NCBI GenBank assembly: GCA_937898885.1
Contig: CALDKD010000058.1
Coordinates: 1-34,571, forward strand
Direction: 5' to 3'
Length of the DNA stretch: 34,571 nucleotides
Source of the DNA: an uncultured Bacteroidales bacterium
Lineage (GTDB): Bacteria; Bacteroidota; Bacteroidia; Bacteroidales; Bacteroidaceae
Part shown: positions 1 to 7,469 of the stretch, one piece after another
How positions within the stretch are numbered: the first letter of the stretch is position 1
How the letters are laid out: each line of letters starts with the position of its first letter
The notes under the pieces: generated by a model
What the model was told of the DNA's origin: nothing
The model's input: only the letters and a program-made list of their open reading frames with translations
Databases searched by the model: none
Program-made: the position numbers and the translations under genes

Positions 1-67
1 AGGGTTGGTGCTATTTCAGCAAAATTTCGTACTTTTGACATGCAGATTAACGAAGTTTAATTTTTGC

Positions 68-114
68 AATTCCTCCAAATTCAGCTTCTCAGGGCCTGTT
101 GGAGGAATTTTTTT
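68..114 (+). terminator. Rho-independent terminator
   Basis: An 11-bp perfect inverted repeat (AATTCCTCCAA at 68-78, TTGGAGGAATT at 99-109) with a 20-nt loop runs straight into a T tract (108-114). It probably ends a + strand gene lying before the window. No gene is supported between bases 1 and 67. Confidence 0.7.
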
Positions 115-229
115 CTCCATATCAAAGATACAAAATTTTTATTGCATTATCAATCAATTTGTTAGGAAATTCTCAACATTTCCAGACAGTCCCTAATTAA
201 ACGAATCCGTTGAAATTCTCGTGATATTC

Positions 230-262
230 TTTGGCTTGGCGGAAGTAAATTGCTAACATTTG
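230..262 (+). promoter_or_regulatory. Putative Bacteroidetes-type promoter
   Basis: TTTG at 230-233, a 20-nt spacer, then TAACATTTG at 254-262. This resembles the -33/-7 pattern of Bacteroides promoters, with one extra base inside the -7 box. It lies 20 bp before the ATG of the disrupted gene at 282. Confidence 0.35.
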
Positions 263-281
263 CAATCGAAACTACTACCTA

Positions 282-906
282 ATGGCTAATATCAAGGCGA
301 CCAGAAAAGACGTGGAGGCTATCTTGAATCATTCAAGGAGCGGACAAGGTGGTCCGTACCCAAAATCATATACATTGACGATAAGCCTGAGAACAGTTCT
401 CCTATACCCGCTACTACTATGTGTGCGAGGATACCGGCATTCTTCCAGAGGATGAGTACAGAAAGATATTGCAAAAGGTATATTTGTCGGAAGAGTCTGC
501 GTCGTATTACATTAATTCAAACTCAAGGTATCAGCCTTTCTCTTGTGACAATAAACCGGTCCGGACTACTTATAGAAAATGCTGTGGCACAAGATGGTCT
601 GGTGTCAGGACAGTAAATGGTTATAGCTATGTCAGGTACAGATACCTCAAAGATGAGCTGGCCACACTTGAGGTGGCTTTTACTTACGATGTTCCTGACT
701 TAAAGGAAATAGTGATTACTGACCCTGAGGCAAATTCCATCACATTCCAGGCAGACATTCTGCCGACGCTCGTAGGGGCTGCGTATAGCACTACCAGAGG
801 GATTATCTACGAGAGGACAAAAGATACAGGACTGGTTAACTACCCTGTTCCAATGGTGTCCATAGACACACTTATGTCGAAAAACGGATTGTCTCTCGCT
901 GAATAA
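282..906 (+). pseudogene. Frame-disrupted gene of unknown function
   Basis: I do not recognise this protein. An ATG at 282 opens a plausible frame (MANIKATRKDVEAILNHSRS...) that only continues sensibly if the frame shifts near the A run at 362-365, giving a stretch reading IIYIDDKPEN. A second shift near 390 would lead to EQFSYTRYYYVCEDTG, which joins the long open frame ending at the TAA at 904-906. The only long uninterrupted part (from GTG 421) is 161 codons. It is rich in tyrosine and has no signal peptide, membrane segment or motif I can name. Either two small deletions inactivated the gene, or these are sequence errors; both sites could be checked in reads. The region looks more AT-rich than its neighbours. 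The interpretation as one original gene is inference. Confidence 0.45.
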
Positions 907-920
907 GGACAGTCATACTC

Positions 921-972
921 AAAAAAACGGGTCAGGTACGCTGACCCAGTACCTGGTCGGTGTACCTGACCC
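921..972 (-). terminator. Rho-independent terminator of the esterase gene
   Basis: Inverted repeat GGGTCAGGTAC (929-939) / GTACCTGACCC (962-972). Read on the minus strand the hairpin is followed by a T7 tract (complement of 921-927). It sits 33 bp past the stop codon of the minus-strand esterase. An internal GGGTCAG...CTGACCC palindrome (929-947) allows an alternative fold. Confidence 0.7.
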
Positions 973-1004
973 CTCTCTAGTCAAAGGGCTCTGACCGCTG
1001 ATAA

Positions 1005-3335
1005 TTACTTGAACAGTTCCTTTGCTACCAGCTCAATGTAGTCGCGGCAGTTCATCCAGGTGTGGCCGCCGCCGGGGTTGTAGAAGGTGTGCTGCAGGCC
1101 CTGGTCGGTCAGGTACTTGTCAAGACCGCGTGATGCCTGAATCAGGAAATCCTCGCTGCCTGTGCCCAGCCACATCAGCCTGAGCTTCTTCTGAAGGTCG
1201 GAGAGTGGGGCATAGGTGCCGTTCTGGAAGTTGGTCTCGTACTCGTTGCCGAAGATGGCGGGAGCGAAGGCGCATACATAATGGAACTTGTCCGGGTTGC
1301 CGAAGCCGCAGGCCAGAGTCTGACGGCCACCGAGTGAGAAGCCTGCTATGGCACGGTTGTCGGCCTTGGTCAGAACCTTGTAGTTTGACTCAACGTACGG
1401 AATCACCTCGTCAAGTATCTCCTTGCAGAACACGTCAGTTCCCATAATGTCCTGAGGAATGTCAAGACCGCGTGCCTGAATCTCCGGATTCGGGTTGGCG
1501 TACGGCATTACGATAATCATACGCTTGGCAAGGCCCTGGGCTATGAGGTTATCCATAATGTTGTTAACCTGACCTACCTTGAACCAGGTCTCGTATGTGT
1601 CGGTCATTCCGTGAATCAGATAGAGTACAGGAAGCTTCTCCTTGCCTGCAGGGTCATAGCCTGCCGGGGTATAAACGCAGAGCGGACGGTCAAAGCCGAG
1701 CTGGTCTGAATTGTACAGACGGTATGCCACCTTGCCGTGAGGCACGTCCTGGATGTCCTGAACCGACGGAGTCTCGCCACGAACATCGGCAAGACTGTAC
1801 TTGAAGCCCTCGTTCGGGAAAATGTGCATATTGTTCGGGTCGGCAACCTGTGTGCCGTCAATCTGGAAAGCATACGGGTAGATGTCAGGCTGGTCCGGCT
1901 TGACGGTTATCTCCCAAACGCCACGCTCGTTCTTGGTCATAGGCTTTGTGCCGCTGAACATCTGGCACTCCAGCTCTACTTTCTGGGCATCCGGTGCCTG
2001 GCAGCGGAATGTAACGCTGCCATCGGCATTGTACTCCGGCGATTTGACACCTGCTGGGAAAAGGCTTGACATAAGCGATGGGGTAAGGCGTGATGCCTCG
2101 CCGCCTGCCGCCGATGCCTCTCTGACCTTCTCAGCCTCGGCCAGGTCCATACTCTCTTCGGCCGCAATCACATCATCGTCCTGGAACAGCAGAGGCAGTG
2201 ACTTCTCAAGCCAGTAGCGGGCATTCATCCAGGTGTGGCCGAACTTGTCGTGTGTGAATACCTTGATGTTCTTGATGCCGTGACGGTCAAGCATATCCAT
2301 CAGGTCCTTCGAGTTACCGTACAGGAAATCGTCGGTACCGATTCCAGACCAGAACAGCTTAATCTTGGCGTTGACCGCATCGGCATCCTCAAACTGGCTG
2401 TCGCGTACCTGAGTGAATGAGCTGTATGAGCAGAGGTAAGAGAACTTGTCAAGGTTGGCGAGTCCGATGGAGAGACCCTGGTTGCCTCCGCGTGAGAAGC
2501 CTCCGATGCCACGGTGTGCGGCATCGTTGATGGTGCGGTAGTTCTGCTCGATGAACGGCATGAGCACATCGGTGACATCCTTGTTGAAGTTGTAGCCTCC
2601 GCCAAATCCTCCGAAGCCTCCCATACCGAAGGCGCCGCCACCTGTAGATGACGGCTGACGCTCTGTCTTGAGCAGTGTGGCGTTGCCGTATGGCAGAACC
2701 ACAATCATCTCCTTTGCCTTGCCCTCTGCAATAAGGTTGTCAAGTATCAGGTTCATCTTGCCCACCTTGAAATACACCTCCTCGGTGTCGGTGGTGCCGC
2801 TTATCATATACATCACCGGATAGCTCTTCTTCTTGTTTTTTGGGCTGTCGTAGAACGGTGGAGTATAGACTATCACGGGGATGAACATTCCAAGATCCTC
2901 GGACCAGTAACTACGGTAATCCACACTTCCGTGCGGTACGTCCTTGGTGGCGCTGAGCAGATTGCCGTCGCCGCGTATGTCCAGAAGGCTGTTCTTGAAC
3001 GTCTCGTTGGGGAACCAGTCCGGGTTCTGCGGGTCCATGACACTTATGCCGTCAACGGTGAAGTGATACGGATAGATGTCTGGAACGGCCGGTCCTACGG
3101 TAACAGACCATACGCCATTGGCGCCTTTCACCATATCCTTGTCGCCGGAGAACTGGGTCCATACCTTCACATCCTTGGCGTTGCGGTTGGAATAGTTGAA
3201 TGTAACTGTGCCGTCGGCATTGATAACCGTGGGCTTAACCTGCAGGCCGAAGCCTCCTCCCGGCTGTGCGCTGATTTGTGCTGATGCGCCTGCTGCAAGA
3301 AGCAGCATTGCCAGATTTCTGAAAATCTTACTCAT
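1005..3335 (-). CDS. Secreted tandem esterase (two CBM48-like plus CE1/esterase D modules)
   Basis: A 776-residue secreted protein made of two copies of the same two-domain unit. Each unit has an immunoglobulin-like CBM48/esterase N-terminal domain (about residues 30-125 and 430-525) followed by an alpha/beta-hydrolase of the esterase D/CE1 type. Module 1 shows the nucleophile elbow GFSRGG (Ser281), an acid in GTDDF (335-336) and His367 in FGHTWM. Module 2 shows GFSLGG (Ser667), Asp729 in GSEDF and His758 in GGHTWM. Both triads look intact. Module 1 also carries a glycine-rich insert (about 231-248). The ATG at 3335 was chosen because it begins a clean signal peptide (MSKIFRNLAMLLLAAGASAQ); an upstream ATG at 3419 would add 28 residues that overlap the promoter. 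Proteins of this family commonly act on acetyl or feruloyl esters of plant xylan, but no polysaccharide-utilisation genes flank it, so the substrate is unknown. Confidence 0.88.
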   Translation of the reverse strand: MSKIFRNLAMLLLAAGASAQISAQPGGGFGLQVKPTVINADGTVTFNYSNRNAKDVKVWTQFSGDKDMVKGANGVWSVTVGPAVPDIYPYHFTVDGISVMDPQNPDWFPNETFKNSLLDIRGDGNLLSATKDVPHGSVDYRSYWSEDLGMFIPVIVYTPPFYDSPKNKKKSYPVMYMISGTTDTEEVYFKVGKMNLILDNLIAEGKAKEMIVVLPYGNATLLKTERQPSSTGGGAFGMGGFGGFGGGYNFNKDVTDVLMPFIEQNYRTINDAAHRGIGGFSRGGNQGLSIGLANLDKFSYLCSYSSFTQVRDSQFEDADAVNAKIKLFWSGIGTDDFLYGNSKDLMDMLDRHGIKNIKVFTHDKFGHTWMNARYWLEKSLPLLFQDDDVIAAEESMDLAEAEKVREASAAGGEASRLTPSLMSSLFPAGVKSPEYNADGSVTFRCQAPDAQKVELECQMFSGTKPMTKNERGVWEITVKPDQPDIYPYAFQIDGTQVADPNNMHIFPNEGFKYSLADVRGETPSVQDIQDVPHGKVAYRLYNSDQLGFDRPLCVYTPAGYDPAGKEKLPVLYLIHGMTDTYETWFKVGQVNNIMDNLIAQGLAKRMIIVMPYANPNPEIQARGLDIPQDIMGTDVFCKEILDEVIPYVESNYKVLTKADNRAIAGFSLGGRQTLACGFGNPDKFHYVCAFAPAIFGNEYETNFQNGTYAPLSDLQKKLRLMWLGTGSEDFLIQASRGLDKYLTDQGLQHTFYNPGGGHTWMNCRDYIELVAKELFK

Positions 3336-3392
3336 TATGATGTCGTTTTGAATTATATTGCGCTTTGTATGTGATTTTAATACCGTTTGAGG

Positions 3393-3400
3393 CAAAGTTA
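3393..3400 (-). promoter_or_regulatory. Putative -7 box for the esterase gene
   Basis: TAACTTTG on the minus strand (complement CAAAGTTA), followed by C, about 58 nt upstream of the chosen ATG. It matches the TAnnTTTG consensus; no good -33 TTTG is visible at the expected spacing. Confidence 0.45.
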
Positions 3401-3472
3401 TTATAATTATTCTTAACAACAGGGAGCGCGTTGCTGAAAAAACAATTATTTGAGTTAACTTCGCGCCAAATT

Positions 3473-3524
3473 AACCGCCGGAGGCCGCCAACCGCCACCG
3501 GTCATTAGCTAACCGCCAACCGCC
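3473..3524 (+). repeat. Degenerate AACCGCC heptamer repeat
   Basis: AACCGCC occurs four times: 3473-3479, 3490-3496, and a tandem pair at 3511-3517 and 3518-3524, ending just before the cysK ATG. GC-rich filler of similar composition lies between the copies. No function is evident. Confidence 0.6.
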
Positions 3525-3526
3525 GT

Positions 3527-4429
3527 ATGATTTGCAATAATATACTTGAGGCAATCGGTGATACGCCGATGATCCGCATAAACCGCCTGAATCCGAATCC
3601 GGACGTGAATATTTATGCCAAAGTGGAGGGCTTCAACCCCACAGGCAGCATCAAGGACCGTATAGCCGTGGCCATGATTGAGCAGGCCGAGGCTGAGGGC
3701 AAGCTCTATCCTGGCAAGACAATCATTGAGCCTACATCAGGCAATACCGGTATAGGTCTTGCCATAGTGGGTATAGTAAAAGGCTATAAGGTGGTGATTG
3801 TGATGAGCGAGGCGGTATCGGAGGAGCGCCGGAAGATTATCCGCTCGTATGGCGGCGAGGTTATCCTGACACCGGCCGACCAGGGCACCGACGGTGCCAT
3901 CCGTCTGGCTCACAAGATGGTGGACGAGAATCCCGACAAGTATTATATGCCTGACCAGTTCTCGAATGCCAGCAACTATATGGCTCATTACAAGAAGACT
4001 GCCATAGAGATATGGCAGCAGACCGACGGCAAGATTGACTATCTGGTTGGAGCTATCGGTACCTCAGGCACACTGATGGGCTTGGCACGTTTCCTCAAGA
4101 TAATGAATCCCGACATAAAGATTGTGTGCGCATATCCTGTAAAGGGACATTACATCCAGGGCCTGAAGAATATGGAGGAGGCTATCGTGCCTGACATCTA
4201 TGACCCTTCTATCCTTGACTCGCAGGTGATGGTTGAGAGCGAGGAGGCCATCGAGATGGCCCGCCAGATTATTGCGCGAGAGGGTATCTTTGTTGGAATG
4301 AGCAGTGGCGCCGCAATGCTTGCCGCGGTACGTACGGCAGAGACGGTGAAATCCGGAAACATTGTCGTAGTGTTCCCGGACAGGGCTGAGAAGTACCTCA
4401 GCACATCTATGTTTGACAGGTTCGCCTGA
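3527..4429 (+). CDS. cysK: Cysteine synthase A (O-acetylserine sulfhydrylase)
   Basis: A PLP-dependent enzyme that makes L-cysteine from O-acetylserine and sulfide. At 300 residues it is full length for the CysK family. Visible signatures are NPTGSIKDR, whose Lys43 is the expected PLP Schiff base, the substrate loop EPTSGNTGIGLA, the phosphate-binding loop GTSGTLMG, and a C-terminal GMSSGAA motif. The ATG at 3527 follows directly after the AACCGCC repeats and there is no obvious Shine-Dalgarno. The gene is convergent with the threonine aldolase gene, with only 8 bp between the stop codons and no terminator between them. It could in principle be a cystathionine beta-synthase-like paralog, but there is no extra CBS domain. 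Confidence 0.95.
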   Translation: MICNNILEAIGDTPMIRINRLNPNPDVNIYAKVEGFNPTGSIKDRIAVAMIEQAEAEGKLYPGKTIIEPTSGNTGIGLAIVGIVKGYKVVIVMSEAVSEERRKIIRSYGGEVILTPADQGTDGAIRLAHKMVDENPDKYYMPDQFSNASNYMAHYKKTAIEIWQQTDGKIDYLVGAIGTSGTLMGLARFLKIMNPDIKIVCAYPVKGHYIQGLKNMEEAIVPDIYDPSILDSQVMVESEEAIEMARQIIAREGIFVGMSSGAAMLAAVRTAETVKSGNIVVVFPDRAEKYLSTSMFDRFA

Positions 4430-4437
4430 CTAATCTC

Positions 4438-5463
4438 TTACAGAGCCTCGATAAGCGCGTCTATCTGAGCCTCGGTTGTGGCCCAGCTTGTGCAGAAACG
4501 CACTGCAATGTGTGTGTCGTCCACCTTGCCCCATTGCTCAAAGCCGAAGTCCTTGGACAGACGCTCCGCTGTCTGAATAGACAGGATAGGGAAGACCTGA
4601 TTTGTGGGGCTCTCCGCATAGAACGCATAGCCTTTGGACTTGAGCGCGGCTGTCAGCTTCTCTGCAAGAATATCTGCATTGCGCGCAATCTTGAAATAAA
4701 GGTCATCGGTAAAAAGCGTGGAGAACTGAATGCCCAGAAGACGTCCTTTTGCCAGCATACCTCCGTTCTGCTTGATCATATAGCGGAAGTCTTTCTTAAG
4801 CGATTCCTTGTTGATTACAACCGCCTCGCCGAACAGCGCTCCCTGCTTTGTGCCGCCAATGTAGAACACATCGGCAATTGATGCCAGCTCCTTGATGGTG
4901 ATGTCGCATTCAGACGACATCAGGCCGTAACCCAGTCTTGCGCCGTCTATGAAAAGTGGAATGCTCCATTCCGCGCATACCTTTTTTATATCTATAAGCT
5001 CCTGCCTCTTATATAATGTACCAAGCTCTGTGGCGAATGATATGTACAGCATTCCCGGCTGAACTATGTGCTCGCTGCTCGGGTCGTTGTAGTGTGCCTC
5101 AAGAGCATCGCGCACCTGCTGTGCGGTAATCTTGCCCTCTGCTGACGGCAGTGGAAGCACCTTGTGCCCGGAGTGCTCTATGGCGCCTGTCTCGTGTGCG
5201 TTGATGTGGCCTGTCGATGCACAGAGCGCGCCTTGGTATGGCTTGAGAATGGATGCGATCACTGTGGCGTTCGTCTGTGTGCCACCTACCAGGAAATGGA
5301 CATCGGCATTGGGGGTGCCGCATACATCCCTTATTATCTGGCGTGCCTCGTCGCAATATGGGTCAAGTCCGTATCCTGGTGTCTGCACCAGATTAGTCTC
5401 CTGCATTCTCCTCAGTATCTCAGGGTGCGCGCCCTCCAGATAGTCACTGTAAAACAGAATCAT
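4438..5463 (-). CDS. ltaE: Low-specificity L-threonine aldolase / beta-eliminating lyase
   Basis: A fold-type I PLP enzyme of 341 residues that by family would split L-threonine (or allo-threonine) into glycine and acetaldehyde. The cofactor-binding Asp173 lies in FIDGARLG and the PLP lysine is Lys206 in YIGGTKQGA. The N terminus reads directly into the fold (MILFYSDYLEGAHPEIL), so no signal peptide is present and the ATG at 5463 fits. It produces glycine, linking it to glyA nearby. Convergent with cysK. Related tyrosine phenol-lyases and tryptophanases are longer, which makes the aldolase assignment preferable, although substrate preference between threonine and other beta-hydroxy amino acids cannot be read from sequence. 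Confidence 0.9.
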   Translation of the reverse strand: MILFYSDYLEGAHPEILRRMQETNLVQTPGYGLDPYCDEARQIIRDVCGTPNADVHFLVGGTQTNATVIASILKPYQGALCASTGHINAHETGAIEHSGHKVLPLPSAEGKITAQQVRDALEAHYNDPSSEHIVQPGMLYISFATELGTLYKRQELIDIKKVCAEWSIPLFIDGARLGYGLMSSECDITIKELASIADVFYIGGTKQGALFGEAVVINKESLKKDFRYMIKQNGGMLAKGRLLGIQFSTLFTDDLYFKIARNADILAEKLTAALKSKGYAFYAESPTNQVFPILSIQTAERLSKDFGFEQWGKVDDTHIAVRFCTSWATTEAQIDALIEAL

Positions 5464-5677
5464 AATTGCTATTGTTTATATTCACACCAAGCTCAATACA
5501 GCAGAGTCCCAACATAAAGAACCTGTTTGAACTGTCAGACCTGTATTGGCTCCCTAACTTTGCAAAACCCCGTAAAATTACACTTTGTATGTGATGCGCG
5601 CAAGTTTTATACGAATTTGTGGCAATGTCGTACCTTTTCCCTAACTTTGCTTGCAAAAGATATAGCGCTGAGACTAT
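5464..5677 (+). promoter_or_regulatory. Intergenic region with two TAACTTTG boxes
   Basis: This 214-bp divergent spacer holds two + strand copies of CCCTAACTTTGC, with -7 boxes at 5555-5562 and 5642-5649. The second lies 28 bp before the ABC ATPase ATG and is the likelier promoter; a TTTG sits 22 bp upstream of it, slightly longer than the usual spacing. The first may drive an alternative transcript. No gene or RNA is supported here. Confidence 0.5.
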
Positions 5678-6388
5678 ATGATACAGCTTGACAACCTGAC
5701 CATAGGATATCAAAGCCGCAGACGCAATGTCGTTGTGGCAGAGAACCTGTGTGCCTGTACCGAAGACGGCACTCTGGTCTGCCTGGTGGGCGTTAACGGA
5801 GTGGGCAAGTCAACTCTGTTGCGTACCATTGGCGGATTTCAGTCTCCGCTTGGCGGAAGTGTGCTGGCAGGTTCCGGCAACCTGAAAGCGTCAGTAGAAT
5901 CAATGACTCAGGCTGAGCGCTCGCGTATGATAGGAGTGGTGCTTACGGAACGTACGGACCTGGCCCGGCTTTCCGTCTATGATATAGTAAGTTTCGGTCG
6001 CACTCCCTACACAAACCTGCTTGGAGATCTTTCAGAAGAGGACCGTATCGCTGTGGATGATGCCATCCGTCTTACCGGCATAGAGAGCCTTAAGAACCGC
6101 GATGCCGGCACACTCAGCGATGGCGAGCGCCAGAAGGTGATGATAGCCAAGGCTCTGGCGCAGCAGACTCCTGTCATCATACTCGATGAGCCGTCAGCTT
6201 TTCTGGACTATCCAAGCAAGATGGAGCTCATGCGCCTTCTTCAGCGTCTGGCCCACGAAGAGCGCAAGACTATTCTCCTTTCATCGCACGATTTGGACAT
6301 CGTGAGCCGTACGGCAGACTGCTTCTGGGTTATGGAGCGTCAGGAAGGCAATACTGTAATCCATTCGGAAAATACATTGCGTTTCTGA
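5678..6388 (+). CDS. ABC transporter ATP-binding protein, FecE/BtuD type
   Basis: A complete 236-residue ATPase subunit. Walker A is GVNGVGKST (38-46), the signature is LSDGERQ (146-152), Walker B is VIILDEP (166-172), and the switch His is His204 in SSHD. The N-terminal region and the Q-loop spacing resemble ATPases of iron-siderophore, heme or cobalamin importers. The matching permease and substrate-binding protein are not adjacent: the next gene is convergent and unrelated, and the upstream gene is divergent. It therefore must work with a permease encoded elsewhere or is left from a larger operon. Substrate assignment from the ATPase alone is weak. Confidence 0.88.
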   Translation: MIQLDNLTIGYQSRRRNVVVAENLCACTEDGTLVCLVGVNGVGKSTLLRTIGGFQSPLGGSVLAGSGNLKASVESMTQAERSRMIGVVLTERTDLARLSVYDIVSFGRTPYTNLLGDLSEEDRIAVDDAIRLTGIESLKNRDAGTLSDGERQKVMIAKALAQQTPVIILDEPSAFLDYPSKMELMRLLQRLAHEERKTILLSSHDLDIVSRTADCFWVMERQEGNTVIHSENTLRF

Positions 6389-6446
6389 GGCGGCACGCCA
6401 ACATTGAAGGCCTTGCCGGTTACAGGTGGCAAGACAGGTGAGATGG

Positions 6447-7379
6447 TCAGTACTGTCTTGGCTGGAATGCCTTAAGATGTGCGGCAACCTGGCGGATGTG
6501 GTCAGGAGTAGTGCCGCAACAGCCTCCTGCTATGTTTATCAGTCCGTCTGATGCCATTTCCGCAAGTGCGTCAGCTGTATCGCACGGGCCTTCGTCGTAT
6601 CCGTGTGCGGTGGGCAGACCTGCGTTTGGATAGACGCTTACGGCACACTTGGCGGTCTGGGCTACCTCCTTGATATATGCCTTCATCTCCTTCGCGCCGA
6701 ATGAGCAGTTCAGACCGATGCTCACCGGGCTGTAGCCGCTTGCCATCGATACGAATTCCTGAACCGTAGAGCCAGTCATAAGGCATCCACCCACATTCAT
6801 TAGTGTTGCGGACACCATTACAGGCATGTTCAGACCTCGCTCCTGTTGAACCTCTGCTATAGCCTTCAGGGCTGCCTCTGCATTGCGGAGGTCGGTTATT
6901 GTCTCAACCAGAAAACCGTCAACACCTCCGTCCATCAGAGCATCTGCCTGCGTCTTGTATGCTTGTCTCAAACCGTCAAAGTCAAGAGTCTCAGACGGGT
7001 CCATCATCAGCTCAATGATGGTGAGCGACTTTGCCGTAGGGCCCATACTGCCCATAACCCAGACCTTGCGGTCTGTGCGGCTGTCGGCTGCCTGACGTGC
7101 CACACGTGCCGCTGCCAGATTCAGCTCACGCACCTGACCGGCCATACCGTAGCCCTCCTGCGATACTGCATTGGCACCGAAGGAGCAGGTGCAGATAATA
7201 TCCGCACCTGCCTCAACGTAGGCCTTGTGTATGTTTAGAATGATTTCGGGATTATTCAGAGGAAGAGCATCGTTATTGCCGTCGTACCTCAGGCCGCTCT
7301 TCTGAATCTCCGTACCCATTCCTCCGTCCAGAATCAGAATTCTCTTCCTCAATTCCTCAACAAATTCCATATCATTCAA
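6447..7379 (-). CDS. Stand-alone homocysteine S-methyltransferase (MetH N-terminal domain type)
   Basis: A 310-residue Hcy-binding TIM-barrel protein. The start ILILDGGMGTEIQ, the stretch NNDALPLNNPEIILNIHKAY, EAGADIICTCSFGANA and GSMGPTAKSL closely resemble the first module of cobalamin-dependent methionine synthase rather than the MHT/BhmT-like enzymes. The zinc ligands expected for this domain are present: Cys225 (NCSF) and Cys287-Cys288 (GGCCGT). The folate, cobalamin and reactivation domains of MetH are absent, and the gene ends cleanly at a stop codon after LKAFQPRQY. It lies downstream of glyA on the same strand with a 90-bp spacer. It may transfer a methyl group to homocysteine using another donor, or be one part of a split methionine synthase; the sequence does not decide. 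Confidence 0.87.
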   Translation of the reverse strand: MNDMEFVEELRKRILILDGGMGTEIQKSGLRYDGNNDALPLNNPEIILNIHKAYVEAGADIICTCSFGANAVSQEGYGMAGQVRELNLAAARVARQAADSRTDRKVWVMGSMGPTAKSLTIIELMMDPSETLDFDGLRQAYKTQADALMDGGVDGFLVETITDLRNAEAALKAIAEVQQERGLNMPVMVSATLMNVGGCLMTGSTVQEFVSMASGYSPVSIGLNCSFGAKEMKAYIKEVAQTAKCAVSVYPNAGLPTAHGYDEGPCDTADALAEMASDGLINIAGGCCGTTPDHIRQVAAHLKAFQPRQY

Positions 7380-7412
7380 AAATTAATTGTTCAAATTCCA
7401 TTCCGCATGGTC

Positions 7413-7467
7413 ACCAACAGCCAAACTCACCCGCACGGTCGCCAACAGCTAATAGCCAACAGCCAAA
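7413..7467 (+). repeat. Degenerate GCCAACAGC repeats between glyA and the methyltransferase gene
   Basis: Variants of CCAACAGC recur at 7413-7420, 7442-7449 and 7457-7464, joined by short linkers such as TAATAG. The block sits directly after the glyA stop codon. It is similar in style to the AACCGCC repeats before cysK. No hairpin with a T run is obvious. Confidence 0.5.
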
Positions 7468-7469
7468 GT

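Noticed and set aside
5..196. Short open frame of 63 codons at the left edge
   Set aside because: It runs through the terminator hairpin at 68-114 and has no recognisable features.
3336..3419. N-terminal extension of the esterase to 3419
   Set aside because: It overlaps the TAACTTTG box and precedes a clean signal peptide starting at 3335.
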